Notes: generated from the letters alone by a model not told the origin. DNA of 64,000 nucleotides from Paenibacillus aurantius (GCF_032268605.1 NZ_CP130318.1:1832001-1896000), one strand, 5' to 3'. Numbered from the stretch's first letter, positions 34,470 to 44,309 are shown. Numbers and translations are program-made.

Positions 34470-36848
34470 ATGATGGAGAGGATAAGGCAAATCAAGAAAA
34501 TTTGGATCTCTGTCGCGGCTGCTTGTCTTTTGGTCCCGGCGATTGTGCTTGGCTCCCTGCATCCGACAGAAGGGAAGGGGACGGCGAACCGAATGGCGAT
34601 CACCCTGAGTCAAACGTATCAAAATCCGTTCGTGCTGGACCAGGAATGGGAGGATTACGGCGTTGGGGATCCTTACCTTCTTCGCTATGACGGCCGCTAT
34701 TATCTTTACTGCAGCACGAAGGACGGGAGAGTCGGGGTGAAAGCGTGGAGCTCCGATGATCTTGTGAACTGGCGCTATGAAGGCTTGGTGACCGAGGACC
34801 CCGTCAGTACAGGTGCTTATGCACCGGAGGTCGTCTATTGGAACGGGCTGTTCTATATGTACACTTCCCCTGCAGGCAAAGGGCATTATGTCCTGCAGAG
34901 CGACAAACCGGCGGGACCGTTCGTGAAGAAGACGGACAACCTTGGCCTTACCATCGACGGCTCCGTCTTTATCGACGACGACGGGAAATGGTATTTCACC
35001 CATGCCAAGTTCGGAGGCATTATGGCGAGCCCGATGGCCGACCCGTTTACCATCGGACCGGACAAGCCGTTGAACGCCTCCCTTGGGCACTGGACGGAAG
35101 GCTCCATGATCATCAAGCGGAACGGACGTTATTTCATCACCTATACGGGCAATCACGTCTTTAGCGCGGGGTACCGTGTCAACTATGGGGTAAACCGCGA
35201 ATCTCCGATTGGTACGTATGCCATACCGGAGAACAACCCGATCCTTCTTTCCACTGCAAAAGATTTTAACGGGCTTGGCCACAGTGCGACCGTTATGGGA
35301 CCGGATTTGGATTCTTATTATATCGTTTACCATAACCTTATCGGCCGTTCCGCAGAAGGGCCTCCCGTTCGAAGGCTGAACCTGGACCGGCTTGTCTTCA
35401 ACGGCGATAAGATGTCCGTTCTCGGGCCGACGCACGGTGCGCCGCAGGAAGCGCCCCGGCTGCCGGATTTCCGGGATGTGCCGGGTACAGCCCCATCCGA
35501 AGACAAGTGGGAGCGCCTGGTTCAAGCCGGGGGAAGCGAGGCTTTGTTGACCCGAATGGATGTGGGCAGCCGGTATACCGGCGAATATAACTTTCGATTC
35601 GAAGATCGGAAGGAGGATGCCGCGACGTCTTCCCTGGAAGCCATATTCGCCTACGGGGATTCAGGGAATTACCGGGCGGCCCGTGTGGACGAGGAAAAGA
35701 ACGAGCTGACGCTGATCGATTACACGAGCGGCAGGGAGACGGTGGCGGCCAAGAAGACGCTGCCGGAGGACACCGACCTGACGAAGCTCCATACGATCCG
35801 GATCGAGTCGGACGGTACCGGCACGAAGCTGTTCTGGGACGGGCTGCTTCAGCTCGAGCAAGCATCCATGGCCGCGAAACCCGGCCGCATGGGCTATCGC
35901 TGGCCTCAAGGGGCGAAGCCGGATTTGCATTACACGGCCTTTTCCAATGAAGCGGGGGGCAGCAGCGATCAGAAAGCGCTCAAACCGCTGCCCGGGTCAA
36001 TGGAAGCCTTACACGGCGTTCAGGAGGGCCATCCAAGCGTCCGCTCGGGCCTTACACCAGACGGCAGCGATGCCGTCGTTCTCTCGAGCAAGGGGGACGG
36101 TCTCTCTTTTCCAGTGAACGTTCGCCAAGAGGGCCCTTATCTGGTGTCCGTCAACGTTTCCAAAGCCTCGAAGGGCTCGACGCTCGTATTAGAAGCGAAC
36201 GGAAGGGAGAAGGAAATCAAGCTGGATCCCTCCTTATTCGCAGACGATGCCGACTGGACGAAAATACCGCTGGGCGAGGTTGAGCTGAAGAAAGGGACCC
36301 AGTGGCTGTCGCTGCGCCGGGGGAAGGGAGACATTTCCCTTCGGTACGTGGAAGCGGGTCTGACGGTGCCGGTGCCGGAGCAGTCGGTCATTAAGCCGTC
36401 AGCAGTCGGCTTGGTCAATCGGTTCGGCGGCGATTCCGGCTGGGCGGATTATACCGTCAGCTTCGATCTGACACGGAAAGAAGCGACGACGGACGAGATC
36501 GGGGTTCTGCTGCGGACCTCCAACGAGTCGGAATTCAAGGATCAGGTCAAAGAAGCCTACATGGGCTACTCGCTGGTGTTTCAAGACGGGAAGGCCGTTC
36601 TGTCGCGAGTGAGCTATGAGAATGTTGCCGAAAAGGCATCCGCACCCCTTGCCTTCGCGTCCGGGCAGACCCGGCGGATTACAGTAAAACTAAGGGGTAC
36701 GACGATTGCGGTTTACGCAGATGGCAGTGGCGAGCCCCTCTTGAGATGGACGGACCCGAACGCATTTCTGCTCGGCCGTGTAGGCCTTAGAGGGGTATCG
36801 ACGGCTTGGATCGTCTCACCATTGACGGTAACGGGCAATCAAAAATAA
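34470..36848 (+). CDS. Secreted GH43-family arabinan/xylan-type hydrolase with C-terminal beta domains
   Basis: Exported multi-domain enzyme, 792 aa. A signal peptide (to about residue 36) is followed by a GH43 five-blade propeller with the expected triad regions: Asp in YGVGDPYLL, the pKa-modulating Asp in TIDGSVFIDDDG and the Glu in HWTEGSMI. GH43 enzymes cleave alpha-L-arabinofuranosyl or beta-xylosyl bonds by inversion. Residues about 340-490 and 640-790 look like LamG/concanavalin-like sandwiches, with a CBM6-like segment between. AAAGGA precedes ATG 34470, 12 bp after the GH51 stop. It shares its propeller type with the enzyme at 38657. Exact linkage specificity is not readable. Confidence 0.88.
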   Translation: MMERIRQIKKIWISVAAACLLVPAIVLGSLHPTEGKGTANRMAITLSQTYQNPFVLDQEWEDYGVGDPYLLRYDGRYYLYCSTKDGRVGVKAWSSDDLVNWRYEGLVTEDPVSTGAYAPEVVYWNGLFYMYTSPAGKGHYVLQSDKPAGPFVKKTDNLGLTIDGSVFIDDDGKWYFTHAKFGGIMASPMADPFTIGPDKPLNASLGHWTEGSMIIKRNGRYFITYTGNHVFSAGYRVNYGVNRESPIGTYAIPENNPILLSTAKDFNGLGHSATVMGPDLDSYYIVYHNLIGRSAEGPPVRRLNLDRLVFNGDKMSVLGPTHGAPQEAPRLPDFRDVPGTAPSEDKWERLVQAGGSEALLTRMDVGSRYTGEYNFRFEDRKEDAATSSLEAIFAYGDSGNYRAARVDEEKNELTLIDYTSGRETVAAKKTLPEDTDLTKLHTIRIESDGTGTKLFWDGLLQLEQASMAAKPGRMGYRWPQGAKPDLHYTAFSNEAGGSSDQKALKPLPGSMEALHGVQEGHPSVRSGLTPDGSDAVVLSSKGDGLSFPVNVRQEGPYLVSVNVSKASKGSTLVLEANGREKEIKLDPSLFADDADWTKIPLGEVELKKGTQWLSLRRGKGDISLRYVEAGLTVPVPEQSVIKPSAVGLVNRFGGDSGWADYTVSFDLTRKEATTDEIGVLLRTSNESEFKDQVKEAYMGYSLVFQDGKAVLSRVSYENVAEKASAPLAFASGQTRRITVKLRGTTIAVYADGSGEPLLRWTDPNAFLLGRVGLRGVSTAWIVSPLTVTGNQK

Positions 36849-36873
36849 CGGGAATCTAGGAGCGAAGGACGCT

Positions 36874-38637
36874 ATGACGACGAAGAAATATATTAAAAAT
36901 TATCCGAGACCCCAGTTCGTGAGAGAAAACTGGGTCGATTTGAACGGCGAGTGGCGCTTCGGCTTTGACGATGAAGACGCAGGGGAGGCCAATGGGTGGC
37001 ACCGGAGCTTCGGAGGAGACCGCCAAATCCTTGTTCCTTTTACTTATGAAACGAAGGCGAGCGGCATTGGGGAGGAGGCTCACCATCCTTGCGTTTGGTA
37101 CAACCGAACGCTGGACCTTCCGGCGGAAGCTGCCGGCAAACGAATTCTCCTGCATTTTCAAGCGGTGGATTATATCGCGACCGTATGGGTCAACGGCGAA
37201 TACGTCGGAAGGCATCAAGGCGGGTACGCGGCATTTTCATTCGACATTGCCCCTTACGTGACGGCGGGGTCCGCGAATGAGCTGACGGTTAAGGTTGAAG
37301 ACAGCAAGGATGCTACCCAGCCGCGTGGCAAACAGCGCTGGGTGGACGATAACTTCGAATGCTTCTATGTGCAGACGACGGGCATTTGGCAGTCGGTTTG
37401 GCTGGAATACGTAGACCAGGAATACGTGGATTCGGTAAAAATCACGCCGGATGTAGACGCCTCCTCCGTTCGATTCGAGTACCAGGTGAATGGCGATGTG
37501 CACGCGGACAGCAAGCTTCGACTGGAAGCGATTATTACGATGAAGGGACGGCAGGTCAAACAGGCAAGCCTGACGATCGACCGCCCCTGGCTTATGCTCG
37601 AGGTCGACCTCGTTCACGAGATGAACGGGCCTTGGAAGCGCTGCTACTGGGCCCCGGGCCGTCCGAATTTGTACGATGTGGAATTTATCCTGTACCGGGA
37701 CGACGTTGCGATTGATCATGTCTACTCTTATTTCGGCATGAGAAAAATATCGATCGAGAAGGGCAAAGTGCTCCTGAACAATGTACCGGTCTATCAACGA
37801 ATGCTCCTGGATCAAGGCTACTGGCCGGAAAGCCATTTAACGCCGCCTTCCGAGGAAGCGTTGATCGAGGATATCGATCTGCTTCTGCAGATGGGGTATA
37901 ACGGGGTGCGCAAGCACATGAAGATTGAGGATGCCCGGTTCTTGTATTGGTGCGATGTGAAGGGAGTGCTTGTCTGGTCCGAGATGGCGGCCACCTACGA
38001 ATTTAACGACAAGGCGGTGCAGCAATTCACCGAAGAATGGATGGAAATCGTTCGCCAGCAGTATAACCATCCGTCCATTATCACTTGGGTTCCTTTCAAT
38101 GAATCCTGGGGCATCGCGAATATTTTCAAAGACCGCCGGCAGCAGAAATTCACCGAAGCGATCTATCACCTCACCAAGGCGTTTGATCCGAACCGGCCGG
38201 TGATAACGAATGACGGTTGGGAGCATACCGTGTCCGATATCTTGACGCTGCATGATTATGTGGAAACGAAGGAACAATTCCTTAAGCGCTATGCCAATAA
38301 GGACGAAATCGTGAACAACGAGAAGACGTTCAACCAATGGAAATATGCCTTCGCCGACGGCTACGGCTACAAGGGACAGCCGATTATCGTGAGCGAATTC
38401 GGCGGCATCGCTTTCCAGTCCGACAAAGGCTGGGGATACGGCGGTCAGGTCGCTTCAGAGGAAGCGTTCCTGGAAAGATTCCGCGGCATTCACGAAGCGA
38501 TTAAGCAGACGGGGTATATCGTAGGATACTGCTACACCCAGATTACCGACGTTCAGCAAGAGGTGAACGGGCTGTTGACCGAGGAGCGGAAGCCAAAGGT
38601 GCCGCTGGAGAAGATCAGGGAAATCAATCTATCCTGA
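36874..38637 (+). CDS. GH2-family glycosidase (beta-galactosidase/arabinosidase-like)
   Basis: Cytoplasmic retaining glycosidase, 587 aa. The jelly-roll domain (about 20-185) includes VWVNGEYVGRHQGGYAAFSFDI, an immunoglobulin-like domain follows (about 186-280), then the TIM barrel with acid/base Glu about 410 in PFNESWG and nucleophile Glu about 508 in VSEFGG. It is much shorter than LacZ and lacks its C-terminal domains, resembling small GH2 enzymes of plant-polymer loci. Activities in such enzymes include beta-galactosidase, beta-glucuronidase and arabinopyranosidase, and the sequence alone does not choose. GGAGCGAAGG lies before the ATG. The gene lies 25 bp after the GH43 gene in the same operon. 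Confidence 0.9.
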   Translation: MTTKKYIKNYPRPQFVRENWVDLNGEWRFGFDDEDAGEANGWHRSFGGDRQILVPFTYETKASGIGEEAHHPCVWYNRTLDLPAEAAGKRILLHFQAVDYIATVWVNGEYVGRHQGGYAAFSFDIAPYVTAGSANELTVKVEDSKDATQPRGKQRWVDDNFECFYVQTTGIWQSVWLEYVDQEYVDSVKITPDVDASSVRFEYQVNGDVHADSKLRLEAIITMKGRQVKQASLTIDRPWLMLEVDLVHEMNGPWKRCYWAPGRPNLYDVEFILYRDDVAIDHVYSYFGMRKISIEKGKVLLNNVPVYQRMLLDQGYWPESHLTPPSEEALIEDIDLLLQMGYNGVRKHMKIEDARFLYWCDVKGVLVWSEMAATYEFNDKAVQQFTEEWMEIVRQQYNHPSIITWVPFNESWGIANIFKDRRQQKFTEAIYHLTKAFDPNRPVITNDGWEHTVSDILTLHDYVETKEQFLKRYANKDEIVNNEKTFNQWKYAFADGYGYKGQPIIVSEFGGIAFQSDKGWGYGGQVASEEAFLERFRGIHEAIKQTGYIVGYCYTQITDVQQEVNGLLTEERKPKVPLEKIREINLS

Positions 38638-38656
38638 GAAAGGAGCTGAATTCGAT

Positions 38657-41600
38657 TTGAGAAAGTGGATGATGGGGCTGCTCGCTGCTGTCTTGATCAC
38701 AACTTTTCCTGCAACAGGATTCTCTTACAGCAATCCGCAAGTCGTCACGGACTCTTGGTACTGGAATAACGGTACCTTTTATGGGGAAGGCGACCCGTTT
38801 ATCTTGAAATTTAACGGAGTCTACTATTTATATACCAGTACCGTGGACGATAAGCCCGGTGTGAAGGTATGGTCGTCGGAGGATTTGGTGCACTGGGAGT
38901 ATCGCGGTCTGTGTGCAACCGAGCCCGTTACAAAAGGAGCTTATGCTCCGGAGGTGGTTTACTGGAACGGGGATTTCTACATGTACACGGCTCTTCTTCA
39001 AGATGACGGCTCAACGCCGAGGGGCCATCGGGTGCTGAAGAGCTCCAGTCCTACAGGGCCCTTCACGGCCCAGACCGGCAGTAAGGTTACCGGCATTGAC
39101 GGACATGTGTTCATCGACGATGACGGCCAGTGGTACTTCTACAGTACGGGCAATGGCAATATCGATGCCCGCCCGATGTCCGACCCCTATACATTCGGGG
39201 CGAAATCCAATACGGGAGCGGCCATGAAGGGCTGGACGGAAGGGCCGACGGTCATCAAACGCAATGGAAAGTACTATATGACGTATACCGGGAATCACGT
39301 ATGGAGCGATGCCTACCGGGTGGATTATGCGAGCAGCACGAATCCGGTTTCCGGGTTCGTGCCGGCGGCCTCCCAGAATCCGATATTGCTCGATACGGAA
39401 GGGGATCATGTCGGTCTGGGGCACAATTCCATCGTTCGCGGTCCCGATCTGGATTCCGATTATATCGTCTATCACAGCCATGCCGATCCGGGACGGAATT
39501 TGAACCTGGACCGGATCGTATGGAACGGGGACAAGATGGCCTTGCTCGGCCCTACAACATCCGAACAGCCCGATCCGGCCATGCCTGATTTCAGCGACCG
39601 GTTCCAGAGAAAGGAATTAGGTAAGGATTGGAAAGTAGTGAGCGGAGGCAGCTGGGGAATCGGGGATGGTCATTCGCTGTACCAGAACGCATGGGGGGAA
39701 CCGGGCTCTCCGTCTCATGTCCTTCTTTCCGGGAAGCAGACGGACGACAGCTTCACAGCGGAGTTCAACCTGAAGCAGGTGGAGCAGGGAACAAGCGGCG
39801 ATCCGCTGATGGGAGCGGTATTCTCCTATAGGGATGAGAACAATTACGGGACTGCTGTTCTGAACCGCAATCAAAATCGCCTGGAGTCGGTATTCCGTGT
39901 CGATGGCAAAGATACCGTCCGGGAAACGACTCCTCTTCCGGAAGGGTATGATTATACGAAATGGCATCAAATCCGCGTGGAGAAGGAAGGCTCCGATTAT
40001 CGCATCTATGTGGATGGCATGCTGAAGCAGACCCGTTCCGTTGAACGGCTCGGCAAAGGCGGGATCGGCTATTCCACAACCGATGTACAGGCGGAATTCG
40101 GTTATACCGCTTTCAGCAACAAAGTGGGCGGCAGCAGCGCTAAAGACGCCTACAAGCCGATCCCCGGTGAGATTCAGGCCGTTCACTTCAACTCGAAGGG
40201 AAAAGGCAAGTCCGAGCGCGATGCCGGATGGATCCGCAAGGTTAAGGATCCGGAAGGCGGGTATGATGTCGCATCGCTCGATACGGGTAACTTGGCATAC
40301 AACGTCAATGTGTCCGAAGCGGGGACCTATGATGTTGTGATCCGGTACGCTGCGGCGGCCGATGCCGGTCTGAAGCTGGAGCTGGATGAATCGACCGGGC
40401 TGACGGACATGGTGCGGCTCCCTTCGACAGGCGGAACGGACCAATGGAACAACCTGGTGCTGAAGGATATTCAGCTTCCGCAAGGGCTGCATAAGCTTAA
40501 AGTGATTTCCGGCCAAGGATCTTTGGATTTGGCAACTCTTAAGTTCAGCCTTTCCGTCGCAACGGCTGCCCTTTCCGATGATTTCGATGACGGCGACGAC
40601 GCGGGCTGGAAGAAATTCGAACAGGGCTGGCGGGTCGATACGGGGGAAACACCTCCGTTTGATCTTCCGAAACCGGTTCCGGGGATCATTGAAGCGCCTT
40701 TCTATAATACGGGCGGTGAAGGGATCGGCTACCATGATAACACGGCGGAAAACATAGGGGGCGCATACCGGAGCGATTCCGTCGATATTCGGACGAACAC
40801 CAATTTCAACGGGCTTAACGTCGGTTGGAATCAGGCCGGCGAATGGCTCAACTACAACATTGACGTGAAGCGTGCAGGAACGTACCGGGTCGAAGTTACG
40901 GCGGCGACAACGTTCAGCGGCAATGGGGCACGGATCTGGCTGGACGGCCAAACGGATTTGACCGGTGTGATCCCTATTCCGGCTACCGGAGGATGGAACA
41001 ATTGGCAAACCACGCTGTCCCCCAGCTTCCAACTGCCGGAAGGCCGGCATACGATTACCTTTGAAACAGCGAAGGGAGAATATGACTTCGCAAGATTGAA
41101 GTTCGTCTCGTTCGATGCACCTAAACCCGTTCCCGGAATGGTCGAAGCCGTTCACTATAACCCAGGAGGCGAAGGAGTCGGTTACCATGACATTACGGCC
41201 TCAAATATCGGCGGCCAATACCGGAATGATGGGGTGGACATACGCGTTAATCCGAAGGGCGGCTGGAATGTCGGCTGGAACCAGACCGGCGAGTGGCTGA
41301 AGTATAACGTAAACGTGGACAAGTCCGCTGCATACAACGTGAGCGTCAGGATCGCAACGGCCCTTAGCGGAGGGAAAATTCGGTTATGGCTGGATGATAC
41401 GACAGACTTGACCGGTGTCGTTGACATTCCCAATACCGGAGGGTGGAATAACTGGAGAAACGTTGATCTTGGTGACATAACGCTGCCGGAAGGCGACCAT
41501 ACCGTCAAGGTGGAAATCGTTAACGGGGAATACGATTTCGCCGGTCTCTCCTTCCGGCCGTCCGATGAACCGATCCAGCTGCCCGGCACCGTACATGCCG

Positions 41601-42514
41601 TGGATTACAGGAATGGAGGAGAAGGAGTTGCGTACCATGACAATACACCGGATAACATTCGGGGTCTGTACCGCTCCGATGACGTCGATATCCGTTTGCT
41701 GCCGGAAGGATTTACGACAGGGTGGAACCAGACCGGCGAATGGCTGAAGTACGATGTCAACATCGCCGATGCCGGTACCTATAAGCTGGATTTGCGAGTG
41801 GCAACGGGCATGGACGGCGGCAAGGTCAGATTTTGGCTTGATGAGGTAACCGACCTTGCCGGGATTGTCGATATTCCGAATACCGGCGGTTTTCAGGAGT
41901 GGAGGACGATAACGAAGGACGGGATCGCCCTTCCGGCAGGCCGCCACACCATTAAGGCGGAAATCGTAACCGGCGAGTTCGATTTTTACAGCTTCCGTTT
42001 TCACAACGACCCCGACCTGCCCAAACAGGGCGTCTATAAATCCGGGGCCAAAGGGTATCCGAAATCGATTATCGGCGACAGCAGGTGGTCGGACTACATC
42101 GTGGAGGCGGATATCCAATTAGGCTCCCTTACGCAGGGAGGGGGCAATGCGGGCATCCTTCTCCGGGTCAACAATCCGGCCGACGGAACGGAATGGGGGC
42201 AGAACAGAGACGACTTTCTACAAGGTTACGCTGCCTATCTGACTTCGGACGGTGTGCATCTCGGCAAATACAATTATAACTTCCAGTACTTGACCGGAAC
42301 GCCGTTAACCGGAACGGCCGGGGAGTGGCAGCATATGAAGGTAGTGGCGAGAGGCACTCTTATCCAGGTCTATGTGGGGGACATGGATTCCCCGCTTATA
42401 GAGTACACGGATCAGAGCGGGACGGCATTTACTCATGGCAGCGTCGGCGTAAGGAGCTTCAATAGTGAGAGCTCAATCGATCATTTCACCGTGAAGCCGA
42501 TTCCGGCAGAATAA
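38657..42514 (+). CDS. Giant secreted GH43 enzyme with three CBM6-like modules
   Basis: Exported enzyme of 1285 aa. A signal peptide (to about 23) precedes a GH43 propeller (about 25-310) with YGEGDPFIL, GIDGHVFIDDDG and GWTEGPTV carrying the three catalytic carboxylates. A LamG-like domain spans about 315-490 and a further beta module about 500-635. Three tandem CBM6-like modules follow at about 670-820, 822-968 and 970-1118, each with GEGVGYHD-type and WNQTGEWLKY-type motifs, then a C-terminal LamG-like domain. The repeated carbohydrate-binding modules suggest attachment to insoluble polysaccharide. TTG 38657 follows AAAGGAGCTGAATTC. The first ATG is four codons later. It is the last gene of the operon, closed by a bidirectional terminator. 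Confidence 0.9.
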   Translation: MRKWMMGLLAAVLITTFPATGFSYSNPQVVTDSWYWNNGTFYGEGDPFILKFNGVYYLYTSTVDDKPGVKVWSSEDLVHWEYRGLCATEPVTKGAYAPEVVYWNGDFYMYTALLQDDGSTPRGHRVLKSSSPTGPFTAQTGSKVTGIDGHVFIDDDGQWYFYSTGNGNIDARPMSDPYTFGAKSNTGAAMKGWTEGPTVIKRNGKYYMTYTGNHVWSDAYRVDYASSTNPVSGFVPAASQNPILLDTEGDHVGLGHNSIVRGPDLDSDYIVYHSHADPGRNLNLDRIVWNGDKMALLGPTTSEQPDPAMPDFSDRFQRKELGKDWKVVSGGSWGIGDGHSLYQNAWGEPGSPSHVLLSGKQTDDSFTAEFNLKQVEQGTSGDPLMGAVFSYRDENNYGTAVLNRNQNRLESVFRVDGKDTVRETTPLPEGYDYTKWHQIRVEKEGSDYRIYVDGMLKQTRSVERLGKGGIGYSTTDVQAEFGYTAFSNKVGGSSAKDAYKPIPGEIQAVHFNSKGKGKSERDAGWIRKVKDPEGGYDVASLDTGNLAYNVNVSEAGTYDVVIRYAAAADAGLKLELDESTGLTDMVRLPSTGGTDQWNNLVLKDIQLPQGLHKLKVISGQGSLDLATLKFSLSVATAALSDDFDDGDDAGWKKFEQGWRVDTGETPPFDLPKPVPGIIEAPFYNTGGEGIGYHDNTAENIGGAYRSDSVDIRTNTNFNGLNVGWNQAGEWLNYNIDVKRAGTYRVEVTAATTFSGNGARIWLDGQTDLTGVIPIPATGGWNNWQTTLSPSFQLPEGRHTITFETAKGEYDFARLKFVSFDAPKPVPGMVEAVHYNPGGEGVGYHDITASNIGGQYRNDGVDIRVNPKGGWNVGWNQTGEWLKYNVNVDKSAAYNVSVRIATALSGGKIRLWLDDTTDLTGVVDIPNTGGWNNWRNVDLGDITLPEGDHTVKVEIVNGEYDFAGLSFRPSDEPIQLPGTVHAVDYRNGGEGVAYHDNTPDNIRGLYRSDDVDIRLLPEGFTTGWNQTGEWLKYDVNIADAGTYKLDLRVATGMDGGKVRFWLDEVTDLAGIVDIPNTGGFQEWRTITKDGIALPAGRHTIKAEIVTGEFDFYSFRFHNDPDLPKQGVYKSGAKGYPKSIIGDSRWSDYIVEADIQLGSLTQGGGNAGILLRVNNPADGTEWGQNRDDFLQGYAAYLTSDGVHLGKYNYNFQYLTGTPLTGTAGEWQHMKVVARGTLIQVYVGDMDSPLIEYTDQSGTAFTHGSVGVRSFNSESSIDHFTVKPIPAE
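40670..42006 (+). repeat. Three tandem CBM6-like coding repeats
   Basis: Units at roughly 40670-41110, 41122-41558 and 41571-42006 encode related modules of about 145 residues. Each shares a GEG(I/V)xYHD start, a GWNQ(A/T)GEWLxY centre, IP(A/N)TGG and a final (A/V)xGE(Y/F)DF. Units 2 and 3 share more motifs with each other than with unit 1, which has an insertion TNTNFNGLN. Confidence 0.8.
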
Positions 42515-42516
42515 CG

Positions 42517-42569
42517 AAAAATCACCTTCTTTTTGGGGCCTTTCCGGCACAGAAGAAGGTGATTTTTTT
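42517..42569. terminator. Bidirectional terminator between convergent genes
   Basis: AAAAATCACCTTCTT (42517-42531) is the exact complement of 42553-42567. A-runs and T-runs on both outer sides serve the GH43 gene from the left and the sulfatase gene from the right. Confidence 0.88.
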
Positions 42570-42642
42570 GTTTAGGTCCGCCTGAGATTATTCGTGCGTT
42601 TGGTCGCCGAAAGGATAAAGGGGTCCGTACTTGTCCATTACC

Positions 42643-44178
42643 CTACGCGTGATGAATTCGCGGCATGGGCAGCGGTTCTTTGCCAAGCTCCGCCCATACG
42701 TATTTGAGCAGCAGTTCGGACTTAAGGGAGGCGGATTCCGGGTCGTACCATAGATTGTGAAGCTCTCCTGGATCCTCCTGAAGATCAAAGATTTCTCCAT
42801 AGCTCTGATTGTAATAAACGGTAATTTTGTACCTCTCGTCGACGTAGGTTTTCTGGTGGATGGTGGTGGGCTCGTGACGGAACTCGCAGATGGCATGATC
42901 CCTAGCTTTTTCCTTACGGCCGAGCCACACATCCCGTTGGTCGATGCCTGTCATGGCGTGAGGAATGGGGATGCCGCAAAAGGATAAGAACGTGGGGGCC
43001 AGATCAACCAGCGATTGCATGGCCTCCGACACATGGCCGGCCGGTACCTGCCCCGGGTATTTCACAATAAAGGGGAGCTTGATTAAATCCTCATAGTGAA
43101 AACCTCCCTTGGCCTGCAATCCATGCTGTCCAAAGAAGTGGCCGTGGTCGGTGGTAAAGACGACGATCGTGTTTTCCGAAAGCCCGAGCTCGTCCAGCTT
43201 GTCGAGGATTTTTCCGATGTATTTGTCCATCAGGCTGATCATGCCGTAGTAAACGGCTACCAGCTTCTTTTTGTCATAGTCCGTCAATCTGAACTTGGTC
43301 CCGTACTCATAATAGTGATGGGAACGATAGCCATGAATACCGAACCCCGTCTCGGCCAGGTCGCTGAAATCCGGATGGTCTTCCTGGGTTTTACGGAAAT
43401 GCGGGGGGTTCTGATCATGCTCTCCGGGAACCATTTGGGGAATCGTGAGGGCTTCCGGATCGTACATGGTGTCCCATGGTTCAGGCACTAAATACTCGGG
43501 ATGGGGATCAAAGAAGCTGGCCCACATGAAAAAGGGATCTCCCGATTCCTTGTAATCCGTCAAGAGAGCATTCGTACGTTCCGCAATCCAGGTGTTATAG
43601 TGATACTCCTCCGGAATCGGCCACTTGTACGTGATCGAACGATCCATCGTCCCGGTAGGCGGCAGGAAGTAGTCCCGCCAATTCGTACACCCTTTCTCTT
43701 CCAGCCACAGCGCATAATGCTGCCCGGCATGGGCTTCATTGGTATGGTTCCGTGCAAGCTCCACGTGGTCGAATCCATAAAACGGTCCGTTAAACGTTTT
43801 CCAGTAGTCCAAGTCCTGCATAATCGGATAGGCTTCGATAGACGGGTATTCGTCTGTCGATTTCAACGGCTGAAAATGGGCTTTTCCGACCAGAGCCGTG
43901 CGGTATCCGGCAGCTTGTAAGTCTTCTCCTACGGTGTGTCTGTCTTCCAGCAGCTTGGTGCCTAAGGTCCAAGCCCCGTGCTGGCTCGGATACATTCCCG
44001 TAATGATGGAAGCCCTGCTGGGGGTACAGGTCGGATTCGGGCAATACGCCCGGGTGAAGGTAGTCCCTTCCTGCACCAAGCGGTCCAAATTAGGGGTGTG
44101 GACTTCCTTGTTAAAGGACCCGATGGTATTCCAATGCTGCTGATCGCTCGTTATTAGCAAAATGTTAGGTTTTTTCAT
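42643..44178 (-). CDS. Sulfatase (arylsulfatase superfamily, formylglycine type)
   Basis: Hydrolyses sulfate esters, 511 aa, with no signal peptide. The N-terminus has the metal site NILLITSDQQ (Asp about 12). The activation motif CTPSRASIITG has the Cys at about 51 that is converted to formylglycine. FTTDHGHFFGQHG carries later metal ligands, and the end has the usual DP.E..NL tail. The minus-strand ribosome site AGGAGG is 8 nt from a TTG (44181) and 11 nt from ATG 44178, and either could start. Members also include phosphonate hydrolases and choline-sulfatase-like enzymes. It converges on the arabinose-polymer operon, suggesting removal of sulfate from an imported sugar. No maturase gene is visible here. 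Confidence 0.9.
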   Translation of the reverse strand: MKKPNILLITSDQQHWNTIGSFNKEVHTPNLDRLVQEGTTFTRAYCPNPTCTPSRASIITGMYPSQHGAWTLGTKLLEDRHTVGEDLQAAGYRTALVGKAHFQPLKSTDEYPSIEAYPIMQDLDYWKTFNGPFYGFDHVELARNHTNEAHAGQHYALWLEEKGCTNWRDYFLPPTGTMDRSITYKWPIPEEYHYNTWIAERTNALLTDYKESGDPFFMWASFFDPHPEYLVPEPWDTMYDPEALTIPQMVPGEHDQNPPHFRKTQEDHPDFSDLAETGFGIHGYRSHHYYEYGTKFRLTDYDKKKLVAVYYGMISLMDKYIGKILDKLDELGLSENTIVVFTTDHGHFFGQHGLQAKGGFHYEDLIKLPFIVKYPGQVPAGHVSEAMQSLVDLAPTFLSFCGIPIPHAMTGIDQRDVWLGRKEKARDHAICEFRHEPTTIHQKTYVDERYKITVYYNQSYGEIFDLQEDPGELHNLWYDPESASLKSELLLKYVWAELGKEPLPMPRIHHA

Positions 44179-44233
44179 CAAGTATACCGCCTCCTACTAT
44201 GAGAATAATGAAACTAGCGAGATTATCATATGG

Positions 44234-44264
44234 CATTTTGTTATTTTAAATTATACATTTTGTT
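44234..44264. promoter_or_regulatory. Direct repeat CATTTTGTT, 22-bp period, over the sulfatase promoter
   Basis: CATTTTGTT occurs at 44234-44242 and again at 44256-44264, two helical turns apart. A minus-strand TATAAT (44255-44250) lies between them without a good -35 box. Direct repeats of this spacing are typical of AraC-type regulator sites. An AraC-regulator relic begins 46 bp further on. Confidence 0.5.
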
Positions 44265-44309
44265 GTTTTGGGTGATCTTTGAAGAGAAGACGGTCAAGGG
44301 GGAACGGCT

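Noticed and set aside
34401-35525. A 374-codon minus-strand frame opposite the GH43 gene
   Set aside because: It crosses the junction of two well-supported plus-strand genes and has no motif or ribosome site.
39617-41188. A 523-codon minus-strand frame opposite the large GH43 gene
   Set aside because: It is a shadow of GC-rich coding sequence. The plus strand carries clear GH43 and CBM6-like motifs throughout.
40670-42006. CRISPR-like or satellite repeat
   Set aside because: The repeats are about 440 bp, diverged and in frame. They encode CBM6-like protein modules.
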